64,000 bases of DNA from Paenibacillus sp. JDR-2 (GTDB lineage Bacteria > Bacillota > Bacilli > Paenibacillales > Paenibacillaceae), in the NCBI RefSeq assembly GCF_000023585.1, contig NC_012914.1, positions 582,001-646,000 on the forward strand, written 5' to 3'. This document shows positions 23,699 to 31,878 of the stretch, piece by piece. The number at the start of each line of letters is the position of its first letter. Position 1 is the first letter of the stretch. The translations under genes were made by a program, and so were the position numbers. The notes under the pieces were generated by a model that searched no databases, was not told the origin of the DNA, and was given only the letters and a program-made list of their open reading frames with translations.

Positions 23699-24769
23699 TT
23701 ATTGCCTTCGCCGTACTCTTCCTCCCGACAGCCTTCTATGCAGGAAGCCCGCATAATAAATCGGAAGCTGCAGGCTTTGTTTGAACACTTTTGGAGAAGC
23801 GGCCCGCTTAAACACCTCTTTGCCGGGTATGGCGTTAGCCTCGATGATCCAGATATGGGACTGACGGTCAATCCCGAAATCAAGGCCAAGCTCGACCAGC
23901 CGTTTTTGAAAGGATCGTTCCAGCTGTGCGGCCATTTCAAAGGCTAGCTCCCGAAGCTTTTGCTCCAGTCGTAATGCCCGCGCATGGCCGAATTGCTTGG
24001 TTAAGAAAGAGATAATCTCCTTTGCGCTGCCTTCAGTAGCTAGATTCGAAGTAATATTGCCTGCTTTCCCTAGCCGTACACCCATCCCGGTTAGATGCCA
24101 TTGACCAAGTTCATTCTTCTGAATGAGTACGCGGATATCGTAGACTCTGTTCGCAGCATCCGTTATATCCACCCATTTCTGAACGAGATAATTCCGTTTG
24201 CTGCGCAGCTGGGCAAGCTTCCTCTGTAAACCCTCTTTGGATAAGGGGAGTCTTTGCTTTTTATTTTCCTCTATCACATATTTCCCGTTCCTATAGGACA
24301 GCTTCAATATCCCCGTTCCTTTATGGGTGCCAAGAGGTTTGATAATGACTTTGTTATATTTATGCAGCATCGTATGCACGGCTTGATTATGGCTTAACAG
24401 CAGAGTAGGGATGAGGTAGGGGCGAAGCCTGCTGTTTACCAAGAGATGTTTATGGATGCTCCATTTATCGTTTCCCAGCCAATCCCCCGCAAAAGGAATG
24501 CCGGAGTTTTCTTTCATTTGTCTGGCTTCCCTCAGCATTCGGCCGCTATAGATGCCGCGGTCATAGATGATAGAAGGATACGGGGAACTTGGCTCATAGC
24601 GCCAATGATTATTCTCGTATACCCATCCGGCAATGGTTCGGTATTTGCGATCGACATGGTCGGGCTTAAACAATAATAACCTGTCAAACCCAGCCGCCCG
24701 AATGGCCTTGGCCTGCCACTTGAAAACTGCTGTGTTCATCCGGTCCCACATGATTCCGAGAGTTGCCAC
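23699..24769 (-). CDS. YheC/YheD family ATP-grasp protein
   Basis: 356 aa, the shorter form of the spore-coat-associated YheC/YheD family. The ATP-grasp part contains IIKPLGTHKGTGILKL, then RVYDIRVLIQKN and the metal-binding ELGLDFGIDRQSHIWIIEAN. The N-terminal pre-domain is shorter than in the two paralogues downstream. GTG start with GGAGGGGAGG 8 bp before. It is divergent from the other two YheC/D genes, with 153 bp between. In Bacillus such proteins associate with the endospore coat; the ligase substrate is unknown. Confidence 0.88.
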   Translation of the reverse strand: MATLGIMWDRMNTAVFKWQAKAIRAAGFDRLLLFKPDHVDRKYRTIAGWVYENNHWRYEPSSPYPSIIYDRGIYSGRMLREARQMKENSGIPFAGDWLGNDKWSIHKHLLVNSRLRPYLIPTLLLSHNQAVHTMLHKYNKVIIKPLGTHKGTGILKLSYRNGKYVIEENKKQRLPLSKEGLQRKLAQLRSKRNYLVQKWVDITDAANRVYDIRVLIQKNELGQWHLTGMGVRLGKAGNITSNLATEGSAKEIISFLTKQFGHARALRLEQKLRELAFEMAAQLERSFQKRLVELGLDFGIDRQSHIWIIEANAIPGKEVFKRAASPKVFKQSLQLPIYYAGFLHRRLSGGRVRRRQ

Positions 24770-24922
24770 AAATAAAGCCTCCCCTCCTTGATCTAATCAC
24801 AGTGTATGAATGAAGGGGGGAAAGGACACAAGGCCCAATTATGATCAACGAAGTAACACTGCGGAACGCGAATAATAGACTAATGAATAGCTGATTTCTT
24901 AGGGGAGGAAAGGATTCTAACC

Positions 24923-26263
24923 ATGATCAAGATACGCAGTCGTTCCTCTCTGCCGTCCGATACGGTCCTGGTTGCCCCGGCATTCCTGAAGAATTGGAGT
25001 TTATCCCAAAATCAAAGTCTCCTTCTCCAATTCGGCATTACAACCCATCCGATTAAATTGATGGCCTCAGAGAAGGTGCCGCTAGGCCAAATGCTCGTCT
25101 CTCATGCATGCATGACTACATTAAAGATACCGGCAGAGGGACAATTTCAAGTCCGAAAGACTGGAAATACGCTAAGCGTAGGACCCTATATCGGTATTCT
25201 TGTTGATAAAATAAAAGGCAGTCTGCCCTTTAAGAATCTACTCCATTACGCGAAGACGCACCGTCACGTGAATGGGGCGCTGCTGGCTTTTTCCCCGGAT
25301 GCCGTTAATCTTCGGACAAAGACGATTCACGGGTTTATGTATTCACCTGTAAAGAAGACATGGATCTACGGTCAATACCGATATCCCTCGTCCATCATGA
25401 ACAAATCGTTAACCAGTACGCCGTTAATGCCCCATTTTCAAAACAGCCTGGGAAGAGCCGTCTTTAATAATTTTCGGCTGGATAAATGGAGCATGCACAA
25501 GCTTCTCTCCCGGAACGGAAGCGTCAGAACCCATCTGCCTAGAACCATTCTGTATCAGAGTCCGCAGGATATTGCCCGAATGCTGGAGCAAAGCAATGAG
25601 GTATATATGAAACCGGTTCAAGGATCATTTGGGAGCCATATTCTCAAGCTGTCCAAACAAAATCATAAAATCGCGGTTACGCATAAAGGTTCATTAAAGA
25701 AGGTTTTTCGCCATGTGCAGGAGCTGGGTCAATTCCTTCGGAAACAAAATCATCATTCGGGGTATTTGATTCAAGACAGAATAAAGCTGGTCTCCTCCAA
25801 AGAGCGTCTCATCGATTTCCGGTTAATCCTGGTGAAGGACGGGCAAGGCAATTGGCAGCGGATGGGGATTATCGCAAGGCAGGGACCCCGGAGGTCCATT
25901 GTCAGCAACATATCCAAAGGCGGAACAGCCATGGAGGGTAAACGAGCTCTTCGAAGGATTCTGCATAAGGGAGAAGCCGAAGCTGGAGCCGTCTGTCTCA
26001 GGATGGAAAAGATCGCTCGGAATATCGCTAAGCAGCTGGTGTCATCGGGCTATCATGCCGCAAATTTGGGCTTTGACTTTGCTCTTGATACACGGAATAA
26101 ATTATGGATTATCGAGGTTAATCATAACGACCCCAATCACACGATCGCTTTGGACGCGGGGGAGACGCAAATGTTCCATCGGACGATTAGGGCGAATATG
26201 CTGTATGCCCAAAAACTAGCCGGCTTCGGCACAAGCCATCCGTCGAAAGGGAGAAGGCCGTGA
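24923..26263 (+). CDS. YheC/YheD family ATP-grasp protein, long form
   Basis: 446 aa. An N-terminal beta-rich domain (about residues 1-100) precedes the ATP-grasp region: VYMKPVQGSFGSHILKLSKQ, RLIDFRLILVKDG, and NLGFDFALDTRNKLWIIEVN with the metal-binding Glu-x-Asn. AGGGGAGGAAAGG lies before the ATG. Its stop overlaps the next start by 4 bp (GTGA), so the two paralogues are coupled. Probably a spore-coat-associated ligase made during sporulation. Confidence 0.9.
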   Translation: MIKIRSRSSLPSDTVLVAPAFLKNWSLSQNQSLLLQFGITTHPIKLMASEKVPLGQMLVSHACMTTLKIPAEGQFQVRKTGNTLSVGPYIGILVDKIKGSLPFKNLLHYAKTHRHVNGALLAFSPDAVNLRTKTIHGFMYSPVKKTWIYGQYRYPSSIMNKSLTSTPLMPHFQNSLGRAVFNNFRLDKWSMHKLLSRNGSVRTHLPRTILYQSPQDIARMLEQSNEVYMKPVQGSFGSHILKLSKQNHKIAVTHKGSLKKVFRHVQELGQFLRKQNHHSGYLIQDRIKLVSSKERLIDFRLILVKDGQGNWQRMGIIARQGPRRSIVSNISKGGTAMEGKRALRRILHKGEAEAGAVCLRMEKIARNIAKQLVSSGYHAANLGFDFALDTRNKLWIIEVNHNDPNHTIALDAGETQMFHRTIRANMLYAQKLAGFGTSHPSKGRRP

Positions 26264-27624
26264 TCATGGCGATGCATGTTAAAAAGCTGAATCATGCAGA
26301 GAAGGACAGCTTACTCGTAAATCAGGCTTTTTTGCGGAAATTCGCAAGCAGGCCATCCACCGTCAAGGTGCATTTCGGAGCCTGGAACAGACAATTAAAG
26401 GTGAGAGTATCTCAAAGCCTGCCAAGCGATACAATCGGGATTTCATCGCAATCGCTGGGGGGATATAGCCTTCCGCCTTTGAAATATAAAGTGTTGGTCA
26501 AAGGGAATAACGTCCACATCGGTCCCGTGCTAGGGATCGTCGCGTTTAAACCCGGGGCTGCTATTACCATGGAGAAAATAAAGAATTACAACGATTACTT
26601 ACGTCCCTATTCTCAGATACAGGGATTAATCTATATTTGCCGGGCCGACGATATTTCCTTGCAAGCGAAAAAGATTCGAGGGTACTATTATTCTCCGGGA
26701 GACGCGAAGCCCAAGTGGACTCTTGGCACTTTTCCGTATCCATCCGCTTTATATAGAAGAGCAGCACTGAATCCGCCTACTTACAAAGCCCTCAAACGGG
26801 TACTTGGCCCGCGTCTGTTTAACGGTTATTTCCTTGGCGATCATTTCAACAAATGGAAGTTATGGAGATGGCTTTCTCCGCATCCGGCGATCCGCAAGCA
26901 TTTGCCCCATACAAAGAAGCTGCAGAGTCGCAAGGATCTGGATCAAATGTTATCCCGGTATACCGCCGTTTATCTGAAACCCACGATGGAATCTATGGCC
27001 AGGGGGATTATAAAAGCGGTTCGTTCAGGAGCGGGTTATCAGTTCATCTACCCCGAAAATAATAAAAAGGCCAGTCCTTATAGAGTAGTGTCCGTAGGGA
27101 CCAATGAGGTAGCTGGCTATTTGGCGAATCTCCTGCGGGAGCATCAGTATATCGTCCAGCAAGGGATAGAGATGAAGCGTTCAGATAGCAGGGGCATCGA
27201 CTTTAGGGTCATTATGCAAAAAAACGAACAGCTTCAGTGGTCCTGCACGGGGGTCATTGCAAGGTTCGGCAAGAAAAACGGCATTGTTACAAACTTTACC
27301 TCCGCCGGCTTTGCAAGCAAAGGCTTAAATGCGCTGCAAGGCACTTACGGCTATAGCCGAAGTCAGTCGCTTCTGACGCAGCAACGAATGATAGAGATCT
27401 GCACCAAGGCCTGCAAAGTATTTGATGCAAAAGGCGGGAATTACGCCGATATCGGCGTCGATGTGATGGTGGATAAGAACGGTCATATTTACGTGCTGGA
27501 AGTGAACATTTTGCCCGATCACCATCTGGCGTTGTACGCCAAGCAAAGGAGCCTATACCTGAAGCAAGTGGCTAAGCCGTTGCTGTACGCCAATGCGCTA
27601 TCCGGCTTTAAAAACTCTAATTAA
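26260..27624 (+). CDS. YheC/YheD family ATP-grasp protein, long form
   Basis: 454 aa, same architecture as the preceding gene: N-terminal domain with VLGIVAFKPGA, then VYLKPTMESMARGIIKAV, GIDFRVIMQKNEQ and ADIGVDVMVDKNGHIYVLEV. It starts at GTG 26260 inside the previous stop; an ATG at 26266 is an alternative. The sequences differ enough that the duplication is old. Confidence 0.9.
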   Translation: MIMAMHVKKLNHAEKDSLLVNQAFLRKFASRPSTVKVHFGAWNRQLKVRVSQSLPSDTIGISSQSLGGYSLPPLKYKVLVKGNNVHIGPVLGIVAFKPGAAITMEKIKNYNDYLRPYSQIQGLIYICRADDISLQAKKIRGYYYSPGDAKPKWTLGTFPYPSALYRRAALNPPTYKALKRVLGPRLFNGYFLGDHFNKWKLWRWLSPHPAIRKHLPHTKKLQSRKDLDQMLSRYTAVYLKPTMESMARGIIKAVRSGAGYQFIYPENNKKASPYRVVSVGTNEVAGYLANLLREHQYIVQQGIEMKRSDSRGIDFRVIMQKNEQLQWSCTGVIARFGKKNGIVTNFTSAGFASKGLNALQGTYGYSRSQSLLTQQRMIEICTKACKVFDAKGGNYADIGVDVMVDKNGHIYVLEVNILPDHHLALYAKQRSLYLKQVAKPLLYANALSGFKNSN

Positions 27625-27650
27625 AGAGATCATACGAGATAGATTTCTAT

Positions 27651-27689
27651 ACAGGGCACGGCAGAGGGATGCCGCTGCTCTGTTTTTTT
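27651..27689 (+). terminator. Recurrent terminator, copy 3
   Basis: ACAGGGCA-CGGC (27651-27662) pairs with GCCG-C-TGCTCTGT (27671-27683), followed by T7. It shares the core GGATGCCGCTGCTCTGT with the other copies. The rest of 27690-27878 is AT-rich leader DNA of the glycosyltransferase; a seven-codon frame with AAGGAG sits at 27777-27800. Confidence 0.88.
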
Positions 27690-27878
27690 GTACGCCGAAA
27701 GTCAGTTTGGAATCTAGAATAGAATTAGTTCTTTGGTCATATTCTTTAATATTAAAAAATAAGGAGTTGGTCAAGCATGACTAGTCTTGCTTCCTTATAA
27801 CAATAGACTGTTTTCTGCCGCGGTTAGTCATGGAATTCTTGGTGTAGATATAAAGTTGAAGGAGGCCTGACACGGGAT

Positions 27879-30194
27879 ATGCCACGTTTACGACGCACTA
27901 GGAAACTGGCACGGAAACGGCAGTGGGGGACTGAGCATGATTCAACGCCGCTGTCGATTGTTCATGACAAACCATCCACCCGGAAAATGGTATACAGCCG
28001 TTTAGCTATTATTTTGACTATCGGTTTCTGGGGTACATATGTCATAACGACAATTATTAAGCAGTATTTCAAAGGACCGAATACGTTCCCGTTCGTCATG
28101 GAGTCTCTTGCCTATCTAGTGATTGTCACGCTTCTGACTTTTTCGGCCCTCATGTATCTTCTGGCAAGGCAGGGTGCCTTGCAGCGGTTTAGCAAACATG
28201 TGCGCGTGCCTCGCGCTGAAATTGATAGATACTTCGAGAAGAACCAGCCCTCTATCACCGTATTGGTACCGTCCTATGACGAAGAGCCTGGAGTAGTTAG
28301 AAAGACTTTGCTGTCTGCTGCTCTACAAGAGTATCCCCATATTCGGATTGTACTCCTTCTGGATGATGCCCCATACCCGACCGACCCTGAGACGTTAGCC
28401 CGCCTCAACGCGACCAGGCAGCTGGCTAAGGAGATTACGGACTTATTTGCCGAACCCCGCCGGCTCTTTGAGGCCAAGCTTGTAGAATTTACAGGCGAAC
28501 AGGCCTTGTCCTCGCATGTCAGTCCGGCGGTTACGAAGGAACTAGCCGAACACTATGCCTGGGCGGCGGATTGGTTAGATCAGCTCGGCAGCAAGGAAGC
28601 GAAAGATGACCATGTCGGGGAATTTTTTGTGAACGATGTGGTGGGAAGTTTATCCGGAGAGCTGCGCTTGGTGCATAAAGCTTTGATTGCCTCTTGCGAC
28701 GACGAGGTGAGGCTTCCCTTTGCTAGAATCAGTCAGCTCTATCAACGCTTGACCTGGATCTTTAATTCGGAGCTTGATGTCTTTGAACGGAAGAAATTCG
28801 CTTCCCTTTCCCATGAACCGAATAAAGCCATGAACCTCAATTCCTATATCGGACTTATGGGCCGCACGTGCAATCAGGTGGATACGCCGGATGGTCCCAT
28901 ACTGGTGCCCGCGTCCGGAATTCGGAAAGGCAAGAGCGTCGCTTTCCCGGATAGCGATTTCGTACTTACCCTCGATGCGGATTCCATTCTGCGTTCCGGT
29001 TACTGCTTGCGCCTGGTTTATTTCCTGCAGCAGCCGGACAATGCCCGTGTGGCGGTAGTCCAGACCCCGTATTCTTCCTTTCGCGGGGCAGCTACCCGCA
29101 TTGAGCGGATTGCCGGCGCTACAACAGACATTCAGCATATTTTGCACCAGGGGATGAGTCGCTATAACGCAACATTTTGGGTCGGAGCTAATGCTATTAT
29201 CCGAAAATCCGCCCTGGAGGAAATCGGCGAGACGGAGTGGGTGGGCGGCTTTGAAATACGCAGGTTTATTCAAGACCGCACGGTTATTGAAGATACGGAA
29301 TCCAGCGTCGATCTTGCCAGGCATAATTGGACGCTGTTCAACTATCCGGAACGTCTAAGTTACAGCGCCACGCCGCCTGATTTCGGGTCACTTATCGTAC
29401 AACGGCGCCGGTGGGCAAATGGCGGTCTCATCATCCTGCCCAAGCTCTGGTCGTTGGTCCGGGATCGTAAACGGCAAGGAAACGCGATGTCGAATGCCGA
29501 GATCTTGCTTCGTTTGAATTACCTTGCCTCTATTGCGTGGGCAAGCTTTGGGCTGATATTTCTGTTGGCTTACCCCATTGACGGGCGGCTGCTCAGTCCC
29601 TTTGTTCTTCTGGCGGCGCTGCCGTATTTTATAGCAATGTCCAGCGATCTGAAATACAGCGGATACAAACGGAGCGACGTCTTCCGAATTTACGGTTTCA
29701 ATTTAATTCTCTTGCCCGTAAATTTGGCTGGCGTATTGAAGTCCATGCAGCAGGCCTTAAGCGCTAAAAAAATCCCGTTCGCGCGGACTCCCAAAGTGAA
29801 GGAACGTACGGTATCGCCAATGCTGTACGTAATTTCGCCGCTTATCGTAATTGGATTCTCATTGTTTATTTTCTGGCATAACAAAGTGCAGCATAACTGG
29901 GGGAATGCCGCTTTCGCAGCTTTTAATGCCATCACCGCTTCATGGGCCGTTGTGGAATTTATCGGCATTAAGAATACAATCGTAGACGTATGGCTCAGCA
30001 TCTTGAATTGGTTGTACGTTCCAGTGAAGAAGAAGCAGAAGGATCAGGAGAAAGAGCATACCGAGCGCGCCAACTGGCAAACGATTCTTTATCATGGCGA
30101 TACGGAGATGCGGCTGCCCGAAAGTGCGCTCAATCATCTGGCATCAACCAGCCGAACATCCTATCTTGAAGAAAAAGAAGTGATGACGTCATGA
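27879..30194 (+). CDS. Processive membrane glycosyltransferase, family 2 (cellulose/chitin synthase-like)
   Basis: 771 aa. Two N-terminal membrane helices (about residues 42-62 and 72-98) precede the GT-A catalytic domain: TVLVPSYDEEPG, the metal-binding DAD at Asp366-Asp368 (LTLDADS), the catalytic-base region VIEDTE (about Glu471-Asp472) and the processivity motif QRRRW (about 508-512). At least four further helices follow. It should extrude a beta-linked polysaccharide while making it; the sugar cannot be told. An unusual insert of about 150 residues lies between the first motif and the DAD. AAGGAGG precedes the ATG. It overlaps the next gene by 4 bp. Confidence 0.88.
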   Translation: MPRLRRTRKLARKRQWGTEHDSTPLSIVHDKPSTRKMVYSRLAIILTIGFWGTYVITTIIKQYFKGPNTFPFVMESLAYLVIVTLLTFSALMYLLARQGALQRFSKHVRVPRAEIDRYFEKNQPSITVLVPSYDEEPGVVRKTLLSAALQEYPHIRIVLLLDDAPYPTDPETLARLNATRQLAKEITDLFAEPRRLFEAKLVEFTGEQALSSHVSPAVTKELAEHYAWAADWLDQLGSKEAKDDHVGEFFVNDVVGSLSGELRLVHKALIASCDDEVRLPFARISQLYQRLTWIFNSELDVFERKKFASLSHEPNKAMNLNSYIGLMGRTCNQVDTPDGPILVPASGIRKGKSVAFPDSDFVLTLDADSILRSGYCLRLVYFLQQPDNARVAVVQTPYSSFRGAATRIERIAGATTDIQHILHQGMSRYNATFWVGANAIIRKSALEEIGETEWVGGFEIRRFIQDRTVIEDTESSVDLARHNWTLFNYPERLSYSATPPDFGSLIVQRRRWANGGLIILPKLWSLVRDRKRQGNAMSNAEILLRLNYLASIAWASFGLIFLLAYPIDGRLLSPFVLLAALPYFIAMSSDLKYSGYKRSDVFRIYGFNLILLPVNLAGVLKSMQQALSAKKIPFARTPKVKERTVSPMLYVISPLIVIGFSLFIFWHNKVQHNWGNAAFAAFNAITASWAVVEFIGIKNTIVDVWLSILNWLYVPVKKKQKDQEKEHTERANWQTILYHGDTEMRLPESALNHLASTSRTSYLEEKEVMTS

Positions 30195-31789
30195 CTAGCG
30201 CGACGAAGAGTCTAATAGGGGGGCGGCGATTATCGCCATGGCGGTTAATCTTTCTATGCCTTGTACTTATTGGTCTTATCACTAGCGGTATCTTAGGCGC
30301 TACCGGACGTATAGGCAATATATGGGCCGCTCGGGCCGACGTGCAGAACCAGTGGTTCGCGCCATACGTCGACGTTACGGCTACTCCCCAATTCACCTTT
30401 CAGAATCTGGGCTCTACCGAGAATAAGGACGTGGTTCTTGCCTTTATTGTTTCTGATCCGGCCAATCCTTGTACGCCATCCTGGGGTGGTGCTTACACGT
30501 TGAATCAAGCTAGGGACAGTCTCGACCTTGATCGTCGTATTGCCCGGCTACAACAACAGGGGGGCAGTATTGCGGCTTCCTTCGGCGGCCAGAAAAATAG
30601 GGAGCTGGCAGTCGGGTGTGCGGACGCCGGTGAACTGGCATCCGCGTATCGATCGGTTGTTGACCGTTATAACCTGAATACAATCGATTTGGATCTCGAG
30701 AATGCCGGACTTACGGATACGGCTGCCGGCAACCGCCGTGCCGCCGCGATTGCCAAGCTGCAATCGGAAAGAAGGGATGCAGGCAAACAATTGGCGGTAT
30801 GGGTGACGCTGCCTGTGTCTCCCCAAGGGTTGAGCCAGGATGGTACGAATGCCGTAGCACAGCTGCTTCAGCATGATGTCGACCTGGCGGGAGTAAACGT
30901 GATGACGATGGATTACGGCTCAAGTCTATCTTCGGATCAGACGATGCTAACCGCTTCGGAAAGCGCGTTAATACAGACTGCACGCCAACTTAAGATTCTT
31001 TACCAACAGGCAGGTACGCATCTTGATGATACTACCGTATGGTCGAAGATTGGCGCAACGCCAATGATTGGCCAAAACGATTATAAGAACGAAGTTTTCA
31101 CTTTGAAGGATGCAGAGGCCCTAAACAAGTTTGCGCTTTCTCATGGCGTTGGCCGGATGTCCATGTGGTCGGCAAATCGGGATATCATGTGCGGCAGTAA
31201 TTATGCTGACGTCAGTCTGGTTTCCGACGCTTGCAGCGGCGTGAAGCAAACGCAATACGGCTATTCCGATTTACTCGGCATGGGCTTTAAAGGGAACATA
31301 TCCATGAGCGCTGGTCTCGTAACAACGCCAGATCAAGTGTCGTCCGATCAGCAGCAGCCCGATAACCCGGCGACGAGCCCCTATCAGATATGGTCGCCAA
31401 CGACTACCTACCTTGCCGGCGATAAAGTCGTCTGGCACCATAATGTCTATGAGGTCAAGTGGTGGACAAAAGGCGATGTTCCCGACAATCCGGTGCTGCA
31501 ATCATGGGAAACGCCATGGAACCTCATTGGACCCGTATTGCCCGGCGAAAAACCGATTCCACAGCCTACAGTGCCGAAAGGCACCTATCCTTCCTGGTCG
31601 GACTCGGCTATTTATGAAGCGGGTAAGCGGGTAATGTTCGAGGGAATACCTTATCAGGCCAAGTGGTGGAATCAAGGGGAAGGCCCCGCCTCGGCATCGG
31701 ATCCGGATAGCTCTCCGTGGGCACGGCTTACTGAGGATCAGATCAATGCGGTACTATCGAAACTGCAAAAAGCGGTAAAAGGAAAGTAA
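30191..31789 (+). CDS. Membrane-anchored GH18-like chitinase with two chitin-binding domains
   Basis: 532 aa. An uncleaved-looking N-terminal membrane anchor (about residues 17-38) is followed by a GH18-type barrel of the bacterial chitinase group, with VVLAFIVSDP, GGSIAASFGG and the catalytic DLDLE motif at 166-170, and GVNVMTMDYG. Two C-terminal type-3 chitin-binding domains with paired Trp lie at about 398-448 (VYEVKWWTKGD) and 465-515 (PYQAKWWNQGE). It starts within the glycosyltransferase stop codon, so the two are coupled. It may trim, release or proofread the nascent polysaccharide, as BcsZ does for cellulose; that role is inferred. Confidence 0.88.
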   Translation: MTSATKSLIGGRRLSPWRLIFLCLVLIGLITSGILGATGRIGNIWAARADVQNQWFAPYVDVTATPQFTFQNLGSTENKDVVLAFIVSDPANPCTPSWGGAYTLNQARDSLDLDRRIARLQQQGGSIAASFGGQKNRELAVGCADAGELASAYRSVVDRYNLNTIDLDLENAGLTDTAAGNRRAAAIAKLQSERRDAGKQLAVWVTLPVSPQGLSQDGTNAVAQLLQHDVDLAGVNVMTMDYGSSLSSDQTMLTASESALIQTARQLKILYQQAGTHLDDTTVWSKIGATPMIGQNDYKNEVFTLKDAEALNKFALSHGVGRMSMWSANRDIMCGSNYADVSLVSDACSGVKQTQYGYSDLLGMGFKGNISMSAGLVTTPDQVSSDQQQPDNPATSPYQIWSPTTTYLAGDKVVWHHNVYEVKWWTKGDVPDNPVLQSWETPWNLIGPVLPGEKPIPQPTVPKGTYPSWSDSAIYEAGKRVMFEGIPYQAKWWNQGEGPASASDPDSSPWARLTEDQINAVLSKLQKAVKGK

Positions 31790-31796
31790 CGAGAGA

Positions 31797-31832
31797 AGCA
31801 GCCCGCCTCATTACGAGGGCGGGCTGCTTATT
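31797..31832 (+). terminator. Rho-independent terminator
   Basis: AGCAGCCCGCC (31797-31807) pairs with GGCGGGCTGCT (31818-31828), followed by TATTTATT. Confidence 0.85.
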
Positions 31833-31878
31833 TATTATAAACGATTAATCCTAGCTTAATGGTTAATAAGCTATATAC

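Noticed and set aside
27777..27800. Seven-codon frame with AAGGAG as a leader peptide of the glycosyltransferase
   Set aside because: No terminator/antiterminator structure or regulatory codon run follows; too short to support.
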